Shown here in pieces: positions 56,808-64,000 of a DNA stretch of 64,000 bases. Source of the stretch: Methylibium sp. NZG. GTDB taxonomy: Bacteria; Pseudomonadota; Gammaproteobacteria; Burkholderiales; Burkholderiaceae_C. Under the pieces are notes generated by a model. That model saw only the letters and a list, made by a program, of their open reading frames with translations. It was not told the origin of the DNA and did no database searches. Made by a program: the position numbers and the translations under genes. The stretch is taken from assembly GCA_001263235.1 (NCBI GenBank), contig LGRD01000004.1, forward strand, positions 62,001-126,000, given 5' to 3'. How positions within the stretch are numbered: the first letter of the stretch is position 1; each line of letters begins with the position of its first letter.

Positions 56808-57107
56808 CTGCGCCTTCGACAGCGCGCCGACCTTGGTCGCGGCGAGTTGGCCTCCCTTGAACAGCATCAGGGTCGGGATGCCACGGATGCCGAACTTGGC
56901 GGGGATGTCGCGGTTCTCGTCCACGTTCATCTTGGCGACCTGCAGCCGACCGTCGTAGGCCTTGGAAACCTCGTCCAGGATCGGGGCGATGGCCTTGCAC
57001 GGGCCACACCACTCGGCCCAATAGTCCACCAGGACGGGCTTGTCGGACTGGAGGACGTCGCTGTCGAACGACGCGTCGGAGGTGTGCTTGATCAGGTCGC
57101 TGCTCAT
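56778..57107 (-). CDS. trxA: Thioredoxin 1
   Basis: 109 aa with active site W33-C34-G-P-C37-K and the cis-Pro loop [11 protein letters not shown]. This is the main cytosolic dithiol reductant, reduced by TrxB (23.4 kb). ATG 57107 has GAGGA 6 bases upstream; the frame opens farther up without homology. The trxA-rho order is conserved in many proteobacteria. Confidence 0.97.
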   Translation of the reverse strand: MSSDLIKHTSDASFDSDVLQSDKPVLVDYWAEWCGPCKAIAPILDEVSKAYDGRLQVAKMNVDENRDIPAKFGIRGIPTLMLFKGGQLAATKVGALSKAQLTAFLDGHL

Positions 57108-57220
57108 GGGGAGTCCTCGGAACGGGTGCCGCCCGTGGCGGGCGACAGGCACAATGATTCTGACACAAAGGCCCATGCGACGCCCCCTGCGTTGCGCACC
57201 TTGCGGGCCCCTTTTCCTCT

Positions 57221-59914
57221 ATGGCGTCAATAGCCCGTCACCCCATTCACATGTCGTCGCGCGACCCCTGGTCGGACGCGGTCGCCATCACGGCCGCCTG
57301 GGTCCGGGCCCATGGCGTGAATCGTCGCGACGTCGTCGTGCTGCTCCCGTTTGCGCAGTTGCTGCCGGTTGCGCGACGGGCTTTCGGCGCCAGCGGCGCC
57401 TGGTTGCCGCGCATTGAAACGACGCAGTCGCTGGCCCGCAGCCTGGGCCCGGACGAGATGCCGGTGGCTGGTCAAGTGAGCTTCGACGTGGCGCTCGACC
57501 GCATCGTCGCCTCCCGGCTGCTGCGTGCGCAGCGTTGGGCGGCGGCCTGGCCCCGCAGCGACGAACGTGGCTTCGAGCAGGCGGTGGCCGCGTTGGTGAA
57601 CACTGCGCATGCATTGGCCCGGAGCGCTTTTGCGGTGCCGCCCGCACTGCGGGCGCAGCATTGGGACGACGCGCGCGCCTTGCTGTCGCTGCAGGGTCTG
57701 GCCGCCGGCATGCCGGGATCGCGCGAGCGTTTGCTCGCGCGGGTCGGGCTGGAGTGGGCTGCCGCCGCAGCAGCGCCCGCCACCGACGCGCTGTTCAACC
57801 TGCAAGCGGCCGGCTGGGTGGCGCTCCAAGCCGGCGGGCCCGACCGCCTGACGCAGGCGCTGCTTCAGCACCACGCGGCCCAGGCGCCGTGTCTGTGGCT
57901 GAACGCCGACGCCGATCCGGCCGACCCTTTCGCCACGCTGACGCCAACGGTGCGAGTGCAGATTGCCGTGTGCGACGACTTCGAAAGCGAGGCCCAGCGC
58001 ACGGCGGCTTGCGTGCTGCGCCATTTGCAGGACGGCGAGCAACCGGTCGCGCTCATTGCACAAGATCGCGCGCTGGTGCGTCGTGTGCGCGCCTTGCTCG
58101 GCCGCCAGCGCGTGGCGCTGCGCGATGAGACGGGCTGGAAGTTGTCGACCACCCGCGCCGGTGCGAGCGTGCGAACTCCGCTCACGTGCGCGCGGGGCGA
58201 CGCCTTGACCGACGACTGGCTCGACTGGCTCAAGGCCTGCGCCCACCCCGAATTGACGCCACACGAAACCCGCCGGGCGCTGGACGCGCTGGAGCGCGAA
58301 TTGCGCCGACGCAAGCTGCGGCTGGCCCGACACGTCGATCCCGAGGCGCTGGGGCCGGCAGCGGCACGTTTGTGGCGCCAAGCTGCTGACTTGTTGCAGC
58401 CCCTGGTGGGGCTGGGCACGGCCCCTGGTCCCGTCTGGCTGGCAACGCTGGAGGCTTGCCTGATTGCGACTGGCCAGCTTGCTGCGCTCGAAGCCGACGA
58501 CGCTGGACGACAGGCGCTTGCTGCGTTGCGTTGGTCGCCAGACGCTGACCCGCCTGTGGCCGTCTCTGCCGAAGACCACCTCGACATCGACGCCTTCAGC
58601 ACCTGGCTCGACGCGGCGCTGGAGCAGGCATCGTTTCTGCCCGACTCAAGCCCCGAGCCCGAGGTGATCGTCACGCCCATCGCGCGGGCGATGCTGCGGC
58701 CGTTTGCGGCGGTTGTCGTTCCCGGCGTTGACGAGCGCCACCTGGGGGCGGTCGCTGCACCCGGCGATCTGTTGAGCGATCGCGAGCGCGCCGCCCTGGG
58801 CGTGCCCGACACGCAGGTCCGGCGCGAGGCAGACCTGCTCGCCTTTGCGCAACTGCTGCGCCACCCCAGGCTGACGCTGCTGCACCGCACGACCGACGAC
58901 GGCGAGCCGATGGCTGCATCCGCCTGGGTCGAGCTGCTGCGGCTGGCGTTGAGCCGCCACGCCGACCCCAATGCGTGGGGCATCGCGCCCGACCCCCGCA
59001 CCCCACTGAGCGTGCCAGCGACTCCCGTGGCGCCGCCGCTGCCGACTGCGCCGTTGCTGCTGCCGAGCCAACTCAGCGCCAGCGCTTGCGAAGCGCTGCG
59101 CGCCTGCCCGTACCGTTTTTTTGCGCGGCAGCTACTGCGCCTGGGTGCATTGGAGGAACTCGACAGCGAGATGGAAAAGCGCGAATACGGCACCTGGCTG
59201 CACGCGGTCCTGCAACGCTTTCACGACGAACGGGCTGAGCCGATGGAGGCTGCGCTCGAAAGCGCCCGACTGCACGCGATTGGCCGAGAGCTGCGTCAAG
59301 ACCAAGGACTGGACGAAGCCGAGTTTCTGCCCTACGCATCGTCGTTTGCGCGCCTGGTGCCGCGTTACCTCGACTGGCTGCACAAACGCGACGCCGCGGG
59401 CGCGACGTGGCTCGAGGCGGAGCGCGATCTCGTGGCTCAACCTCCCGCGTGGGCGCCTGTGCGCATGCAGGGCAGGATTGACCGTGTCGACTGCGTACAA
59501 GACAAAGGCGTGCCGACCACCCAGCTCATCGACTACAAGACGAGCAAGAAGCAGGCGCTGCGCGACGCCATCGGCCGTGGCGAAGACACGCAACTGCCGT
59601 TCTACGTCGCGCTGATGGCCGCCCAGAGCGACGCCGGTGGCGACATCGACGCGATGTACCTGATGCTCGACGAGAGCGACAAGATCGTCCACGTCCCCCA
59701 CCCCGACGTGCAGCGCAGCGCTCAGGCGCTGGTCGAAGGCGTCGGCCGCGACCTGGCCCGCATCGCTGAAGGCGCCAGCTTGCCGGCACTCGGCGAAGGC
59801 CGCGTCTGCGAAACCTGCGATGCGCGGGGTCTGTGCCGGCGCGACCATTGGGCGCCGACCGCAGCGCCAGCAGCGCCTGCAGCGCCGACCGCGGCCGCGG
59901 CCGTGCCCTCATGA
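57221..59914 (+). CDS. AddB-like PD-(D/E)XK nuclease subunit
   Basis: 897 aa, the partner of the following helicase-nuclease. The N-terminal part looks like a degenerate helicase fold without a Walker A motif. The C-terminal nuclease domain has CPYRFFARQLLRLG, LIDYKTSKKQ (catalytic D-x-K) and an iron-sulfur Cys set CETCDARGLC. These match AddB-type nucleases of the RecBCD-like AddAB pathway for double-strand break repair. ATG 57221 lacks a clear ribosome site; ATG 57251 is an alternative. It overlaps addA by four bases. Confidence 0.85.
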   Translation: MASIARHPIHMSSRDPWSDAVAITAAWVRAHGVNRRDVVVLLPFAQLLPVARRAFGASGAWLPRIETTQSLARSLGPDEMPVAGQVSFDVALDRIVASRLLRAQRWAAAWPRSDERGFEQAVAALVNTAHALARSAFAVPPALRAQHWDDARALLSLQGLAAGMPGSRERLLARVGLEWAAAAAAPATDALFNLQAAGWVALQAGGPDRLTQALLQHHAAQAPCLWLNADADPADPFATLTPTVRVQIAVCDDFESEAQRTAACVLRHLQDGEQPVALIAQDRALVRRVRALLGRQRVALRDETGWKLSTTRAGASVRTPLTCARGDALTDDWLDWLKACAHPELTPHETRRALDALERELRRRKLRLARHVDPEALGPAAARLWRQAADLLQPLVGLGTAPGPVWLATLEACLIATGQLAALEADDAGRQALAALRWSPDADPPVAVSAEDHLDIDAFSTWLDAALEQASFLPDSSPEPEVIVTPIARAMLRPFAAVVVPGVDERHLGAVAAPGDLLSDRERAALGVPDTQVRREADLLAFAQLLRHPRLTLLHRTTDDGEPMAASAWVELLRLALSRHADPNAWGIAPDPRTPLSVPATPVAPPLPTAPLLLPSQLSASACEALRACPYRFFARQLLRLGALEELDSEMEKREYGTWLHAVLQRFHDERAEPMEAALESARLHAIGRELRQDQGLDEAEFLPYASSFARLVPRYLDWLHKRDAAGATWLEAERDLVAQPPAWAPVRMQGRIDRVDCVQDKGVPTTQLIDYKTSKKQALRDAIGRGEDTQLPFYVALMAAQSDAGGDIDAMYLMLDESDKIVHVPHPDVQRSAQALVEGVGRDLARIAEGASLPALGEGRVCETCDARGLCRRDHWAPTAAPAAPAAPTAAAAVPS

Positions 59915-62900
59915 CCGGCCCCGCCTACCGCATCGACGGCCGGCCGAGCGAAGCGAGCGCGTTCTACGCGCACGCCTGCGACCCGGCGCGCAGCGTGGTG
60001 GTCGAAGCCTGCGCGGGCTCGGGCAAGACCTGGATGCTCGTCTCGCGCGTCCTGCGCGCCTTGCTGGCGGGCGCCGAGCCGCAAGAGATCCTGGCCATCA
60101 CCTTCACGCGCAAGGCCGCGGGCGAGATGCGCGCGCGCCTGAGCGAGTGGCTGGCGCGCTTTGCATCACCGTCGTGTTCGCCGGCCGATCGCATCAGCGA
60201 GCTGCGCAGCCGTGGGCTGGGCGACGCCGAGGCCGCCGCCGCTGAGCCACTGCTCGCGGCGCTGCACGAACGCGTGCTGCGCAGCGGCCGGCCGGTGGCC
60301 GTGTTGACGTTCCACGCCTGGTTCTCGCAGCTGATGCGCGCCGCGCCGCGCGACTTGCTGGCCGAGCTGAAGTTGCAGCCCGACATGGAGCTGCTGGAAG
60401 ACACCCGCGAAGAGCGGCGCGCCGTGCTGCAGCGCTTTCGCCAGCGCGTGCTGGGCGACCCCGCGCTGCGCGCCGACCACGACGCGCTGATGGCCTCGCG
60501 TGGCCGCTCGCAGGTCGGCAAGTGGCTCGACGCAGCATGGGACAAACGCATCGAGTTCGAACTCGCCGACGCCGCCGGAACCCTGGAGCGCAGCGTCGCC
60601 GATGCGTCGTTCGTCGGCATGGAGTTCGCCTCGCTCGCGCACCCATCCGAGCTGCTGCATGAAGCCTCGGTGCACCACCTGATGCTCGACGTGGCCCGCG
60701 TGCTCGGCGAGTCGAAGGGCGCCGTTGCACAGAAAAGCGGCGCGCTGCTGCTGCTGGCCGCCGAAATGGACGACAGCCCCCAAGCCCTGTGCGAGGCGCG
60801 CAAGGCGCTGTTCACCGACCAAGGCACCCTGCGCAAGCATCTGGACGCACCGGGGCTGAACCAACTCGCCGATCTGCTGCAGCATGTGCAGCGCGCGAGC
60901 GACCAGCAGCAGGCGCACGACGAGCACCTGGCCATGGTGCGCCTGAGCCGCGTGCTGCTGGCCGAGTTTGCCGACCACAAGCGCGCCCGCGGCCTGGCCG
61001 ACATGGCCGACCTGGAGCGCTGCGCGCTCGCGCTGCTGCGCGACAGCGCACTGTCGGGCTGGGTGCAGGAGCGGCTGGACGCGCGCGTGCGCCACCTGCT
61101 GATCGATGAGTTTCAGGACACCAGCCCGCTGCAGTGGCATGCGCTGCACGCGTGGCTGGCGGGCTATGCCGGCGCGGGTGGCGGCGCCAGCGGGCAACGC
61201 GCGCCGGGCGTGTTCATCGTCGGCGACCCGAAGCAGAGCATCTACCGCTTCCGGCGCGCCGAGCCGCGGGTGTTCGAAGCCGCGCGCTCCTTTGTTGTCG
61301 AGGGCCTGCAGGGGCACGTGCTGGAATGCGATCACACCCGCCGCAATGCGCCGCAGGTGCTGGCCGCACTCAACCAAGTGTTCGAGCCGTTGGAGGCCAG
61401 CGGCGAGTTCGGCGGCTTTCGCGCCCACACCACCGACATCGACGCGCTGCCGGGCGCCGCCGTGCTGGCCTTGCCGCGCGTGTTCCGGCCGCCCAAGCCG
61501 GCGGCGCCGGCCAATGCCGCCCCAGCGAGCTGGCGCGACAGCCTGACCACGCCGCGCCGAGAAATCGAGGAAGTGCTGCGCATGCAGGAGGCGCGTGCCG
61601 TTGCCGACGCGGTTTCTGCGTTGGTGTGGACGGACGGTTTCGCGCCGGGCGACATCCACGTGCTCTGCCGCAAGCGCGAGTCGCTGCGCCTTGCGGCCGA
61701 TGCGTTGGCGGCGCTGCACCTGCCGTTCACCGCCCCCGAAAAACTCGCGCTGCTCGACGCGCCCGAAGCGCGTGACCTGCTGGCCCTGCTCGACGTGCTG
61801 GCGTCGCCCATCCAGAACCTGTCGCTCGCGCACGCGCTGCGCAGCCCGGTCTTCGGCGCCAGCGACGACGACCTGGTGCAGATCGCCACGGCCGCCGACG
61901 GCGGATCCTGGTGGCCCGCGTTGATGGCAATGGCGGCGCCGGTTGGCCCGGCGCTCGATCGGGCGAGGGCGCTGCTGCAGCAATGGCAGTTGGCCGCCGC
62001 ACAGTTGCCGCCGCACGACCTGCTGGACCGCATCGTGCACGAGGGCGAGGTGCGCGAGCGCGTGGCCGCCTGCGTGCCGGCAGAGCGGCGCCGCGCTGCG
62101 CTCGGTGTGGTCGATGCGATGCTGGGCCTGGCGCTCACGCTCGACGGTGGCCGCTACGCCACGCCTTACCGGTTCGTGCGGGCGCTCAAGCAGCGCGCGC
62201 TCCAGGTGGCCGTGACCTCGCAACCGGATGCCGTGCAACTGCTCACCATCCATGGCGCCAAAGGCCTGGAGGCGCGTGCGGTGTTCGTGATGGATGCCGA
62301 TCCCGAGCCGCAGAACCCCGACACCGCGACCTTGCTGATCGACTGGCCCGCCGAATCGGCCCACCCGGTGCGCTGTGCGTTCGTGTACTCCGAGTCCGAG
62401 GCGCGCTGCCCACCGTCACTGGCCGGTCTGCTGCAAGCGGAGCTGGCGGCTCGCCAGCGCGAAGAGCTGAACATGCTGTACGTCGCGATGACGCGCGCCA
62501 AGGAGCGGCTCGTCTTCAGCGCCACCCAGCCTTCACGCGTGCCGGCGACGGTGCCATGGTGGCAGCGTGTGGAGGCGCTGGCCCTCGGCTGGGCCCCGGT
62601 GGCAGCAGCCGGGGGGGGCGGTGCTGGCGCGGCGCCGCCGGTCGTCCGGCTCGCGGTCCTGCCGGCGTGGGGAGGCGACCGGGCGAGCCCGTCTGCGGTG
62701 CCGGGTGCCGGCTCCGCCCGTGACGAAACCGCATCGACCCGGCTCGGCTCGGCGGTACACCGCACGCTGGAGTGGGCGAACGGGCGGCCCGCCACGGCGC
62801 CGGGCACGCCGAGCACGCCGGCCTCGTTGGCCCCGTTGGCCTCGCTGGCGACGCTGGCCGGCGCCGCCGCGCGTGAATTCGGCGCTCCGGCGGCCGAGGT

Positions 62901-63267
62901 CCTGCGCATCGCCCAGCGCATTTTCGGGAGCCCGGCTTGCGCACCGTTCTTCGATCCCGGCCGGTTGCACTGGGCCGGCAACGAGGTGCTGCTGACCGAT
63001 GAAGGCGAGTCGCTGCGCGTGGACCGGCTGGTGGCGCTCGATCAGGCGTTCGATCAGGCGCCGGGCCAGCCGGGCGCGGGCAGCGCGGCGGGCGGCCCGC
63101 CAGTCTGGTGGGTGCTCGACTACAAGATCGAGCACCGCCCCGAGGCGCTGGCCCCGTACCGCGAGCAGTTGCTACGTTACCGGCGGGTGGTGGCTCGTTT
63201 GCAACCGGGCGAGGCGGTGCGCTGCGCTTTCATCACCGGGGCGGGCGAGTTGGTCGAGGTCGGCTGA
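59911..63267 (+). CDS. AddA-like UvrD-family helicase/nuclease
   Basis: 1118 aa. The superfamily 1 helicase motifs are all present: Walker A AGSGKT (35-40), TFTRKAAGEMRARL, LLIDEFQDTSPLQW, GDPKQSIYRFRRAEP, TIHGAKGLEARAVFV and LYVAMTRAKERLVFS. A C-terminal RecB-type nuclease has WWVLDYKIEHRP. With the AddB-like gene it should process broken DNA ends for RecA. The start is ATG 59911, in ATGA overlap with the upstream stop. Ala/Pro-rich linkers (about 880-1000) are long. Confidence 0.9.
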   Translation: MTGPAYRIDGRPSEASAFYAHACDPARSVVVEACAGSGKTWMLVSRVLRALLAGAEPQEILAITFTRKAAGEMRARLSEWLARFASPSCSPADRISELRSRGLGDAEAAAAEPLLAALHERVLRSGRPVAVLTFHAWFSQLMRAAPRDLLAELKLQPDMELLEDTREERRAVLQRFRQRVLGDPALRADHDALMASRGRSQVGKWLDAAWDKRIEFELADAAGTLERSVADASFVGMEFASLAHPSELLHEASVHHLMLDVARVLGESKGAVAQKSGALLLLAAEMDDSPQALCEARKALFTDQGTLRKHLDAPGLNQLADLLQHVQRASDQQQAHDEHLAMVRLSRVLLAEFADHKRARGLADMADLERCALALLRDSALSGWVQERLDARVRHLLIDEFQDTSPLQWHALHAWLAGYAGAGGGASGQRAPGVFIVGDPKQSIYRFRRAEPRVFEAARSFVVEGLQGHVLECDHTRRNAPQVLAALNQVFEPLEASGEFGGFRAHTTDIDALPGAAVLALPRVFRPPKPAAPANAAPASWRDSLTTPRREIEEVLRMQEARAVADAVSALVWTDGFAPGDIHVLCRKRESLRLAADALAALHLPFTAPEKLALLDAPEARDLLALLDVLASPIQNLSLAHALRSPVFGASDDDLVQIATAADGGSWWPALMAMAAPVGPALDRARALLQQWQLAAAQLPPHDLLDRIVHEGEVRERVAACVPAERRRAALGVVDAMLGLALTLDGGRYATPYRFVRALKQRALQVAVTSQPDAVQLLTIHGAKGLEARAVFVMDADPEPQNPDTATLLIDWPAESAHPVRCAFVYSESEARCPPSLAGLLQAELAARQREELNMLYVAMTRAKERLVFSATQPSRVPATVPWWQRVEALALGWAPVAAAGGGGAGAAPPVVRLAVLPAWGGDRASPSAVPGAGSARDETASTRLGSAVHRTLEWANGRPATAPGTPSTPASLAPLASLATLAGAAAREFGAPAAEVLRIAQRIFGSPACAPFFDPGRLHWAGNEVLLTDEGESLRVDRLVALDQAFDQAPGQPGAGSAAGGPPVWWVLDYKIEHRPEALAPYREQLLRYRRVVARLQPGEAVRCAFITGAGELVEVG

Positions 63268-63395
63268 CGCGAGGTCGGCAGCGCACGGAAATGTGATGCC
63301 AAACCCGCGCTGATTCGGCGTTTGCGGCCCGGCTGCGGGGCGTCCAATCGGGAAGCCCTTTCTGTGACTTTCCTGTGCCTTTCCTCGTCTGACGC

Positions 63396-64000
63396 ATGCC
63401 TGCCTCTGCCACGCCGCCGTCTTCTGCACTTGCCGCCCTGGCTGCTGCCCCCGCAGCCACGCCGGCACGCGCGTTCGGTCGCTTCACTTTGCGCCAGTTG
63501 CTGGGCAAAAGCGCGGGCACGACCGCGTGGCTGGCTTTCGACCCGCGCCTGGGTCAGGACGTGATGATCACCGTGCCGCGCGTGCAGCCGATCGATGCAG
63601 TTGCGCTGGAACTGTGGGGCCGCGAGGCGCGCAAGGCGGCGCGGCTGGTGCACCCGAACCTGGCGCCGGTGCTCGAGATCGGGTTGCAGGACAAGTGGCC
63701 GTTCATCGTCGTCGATCGCCAGGCCGGTGTCACGCTGGGCGAGTGGTTGCAGGCGCACCCGGCGCCGGCACCGCTGGAGACGGTGGGCTGGATCGGCCAG
63801 GCGCTCGAAGGCCTGGCCTTTGCGCACGAGTCGGGCTGCTCGCACAACGACTTGCAGCTGCACAACCTGATCGTCAATGAGCAGGGCAAGGTCTGCTTGA
63901 CGGGGCTGGCGGCCGCGGGCGACATGAGCGGGATCGAAGAGGCACGCTTCGGCGGCCTGACCAGCGAGCCCGCAGAGCAGGCGCTGTCGGACGCGCATGG
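63396..64000 (+). CDS. Protein-kinase-like protein, degenerate catalytic motifs, 3' end outside window
   Basis: The frame from ATG 63396 stays open to the window edge. After a Pro/Ala-rich stretch, the kinase N-lobe is recognisable (FGRFTLRQLLGKSAGTTAWLAFDP). The catalytic positions are altered: the VAIK lysine position reads MITVP, the HRDLKxxN loop reads HNDLQLHN, and DFG is replaced by LTGLA. This is what a pseudokinase looks like, so the protein may bind or scaffold rather than phosphorylate. No neighbours are visible downstream. Confidence 0.7.
   Translation, partial: MPASATPPSSALAALAAAPAATPARAFGRFTLRQLLGKSAGTTAWLAFDPRLGQDVMITVPRVQPIDAVALELWGREARKAARLVHPNLAPVLEIGLQDKWPFIVVDRQAGVTLGEWLQAHPAPAPLETVGWIGQALEGLAFAHESGCSHNDLQLHNLIVNEQGKVCLTGLAAAGDMSGIEEARFGGLTSEPAEQALSDAH

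Noticed and set aside
60166-62364. 732-residue open frame on the - strand
   Set aside because: Lies wholly antisense to the AddA-like helicase, whose motifs are complete; composition is typical of a shadow frame.

Overview
ORGANISM. The window is very GC-rich chromosomal DNA with dense, short-spaced genes. The gene content (paaGIKABCDE ring-epoxidation cluster, TRAP transporter, FolP-GlmM-FtsH-RlmE run, pst-pho locus, AddAB-type repair pair, type B L31) and the protein sequences fit a betaproteobacterium of the order Burkholderiales (Rubrivivax/Leptothrix-like). No rRNA, complete tRNA, phage, insertion sequence or CRISPR array was found. LAYOUT. 1-3.2 kb: edge of a LysM/FecR protein, mog, darP/yjgA, pmbA. 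3.3-7.0 kb: a TRAP transporter whose binding protein (+) and permeases (-) converge on one shared terminator. 7.2-8.5 kb: a rhodanese-like protein, a YqeY-like protein and rpsU, with the rpsU terminator repeated four times in tandem. 8.5-18.0 kb: a leftward phenylacetate-degradation operon (paaG, I, K, A, [mandelate racemase-like gene], B, C, D, E), then a TetR-type regulator and a YhiN-like flavoprotein; a TetR-style palindrome lies upstream of paaG. 18.3-24.3 kb: a rightward redox cluster: TlpA-like thioredoxin, DUF4266 lipoprotein, DUF3570 outer-membrane protein, ApbE flavinyltransferase, DsbD, then TrxB. 24.3-26.6 kb: a small accessory patch with two toxin-antitoxin-like pairs, a degenerate tRNA-like element and an unknown winged-helix protein. 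26.7-31.6 kb: gcvT-gcvH-gcvP under a tandem glycine riboswitch. 31.6-46 kb: housekeeping genes (rlmD, YbhL-like, GlcG-like, carAB, greA, yhbY-like, rlmE, ftsH, folP, glmM). 45.6-53 kb: a fasciclin lipoprotein divergent from pstSCAB-phoU-phoB-phoR, with a Pho box in between. 53-64 kb: a membrane glycosyltransferase-like protein, rpmE2, rho, trxA, an AddB/AddA-like pair and the start of a degenerate protein-kinase-like gene. HOW THE GENES WORK TOGETHER. The paa genes take phenylacetate to phenylacetyl-CoA (PaaK), epoxidise it (PaaABCDE) and isomerise the epoxide to the oxepin (PaaG); the later steps (paaZ, J, F, H) are not in the window. The most interesting candidate system is the redox cluster. 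ApbE covalently attaches FMN to a Thr or Ser in a D-x-x-S/T-G-A-T/S motif, and the neighbouring DUF3570 protein carries D-S-L-S-G-A-T (Asp90 to Thr96) in a protein that looks like an outer-membrane beta-barrel. A Cys-bearing small lipoprotein, a periplasmic thioredoxin and DsbD sit beside it. This suggests an envelope flavin/thiol redox system; the function is inferred, not shown. A second notable point is a mandelate racemase homologue with a complete set of catalytic residues, translationally coupled between paaA and paaB.
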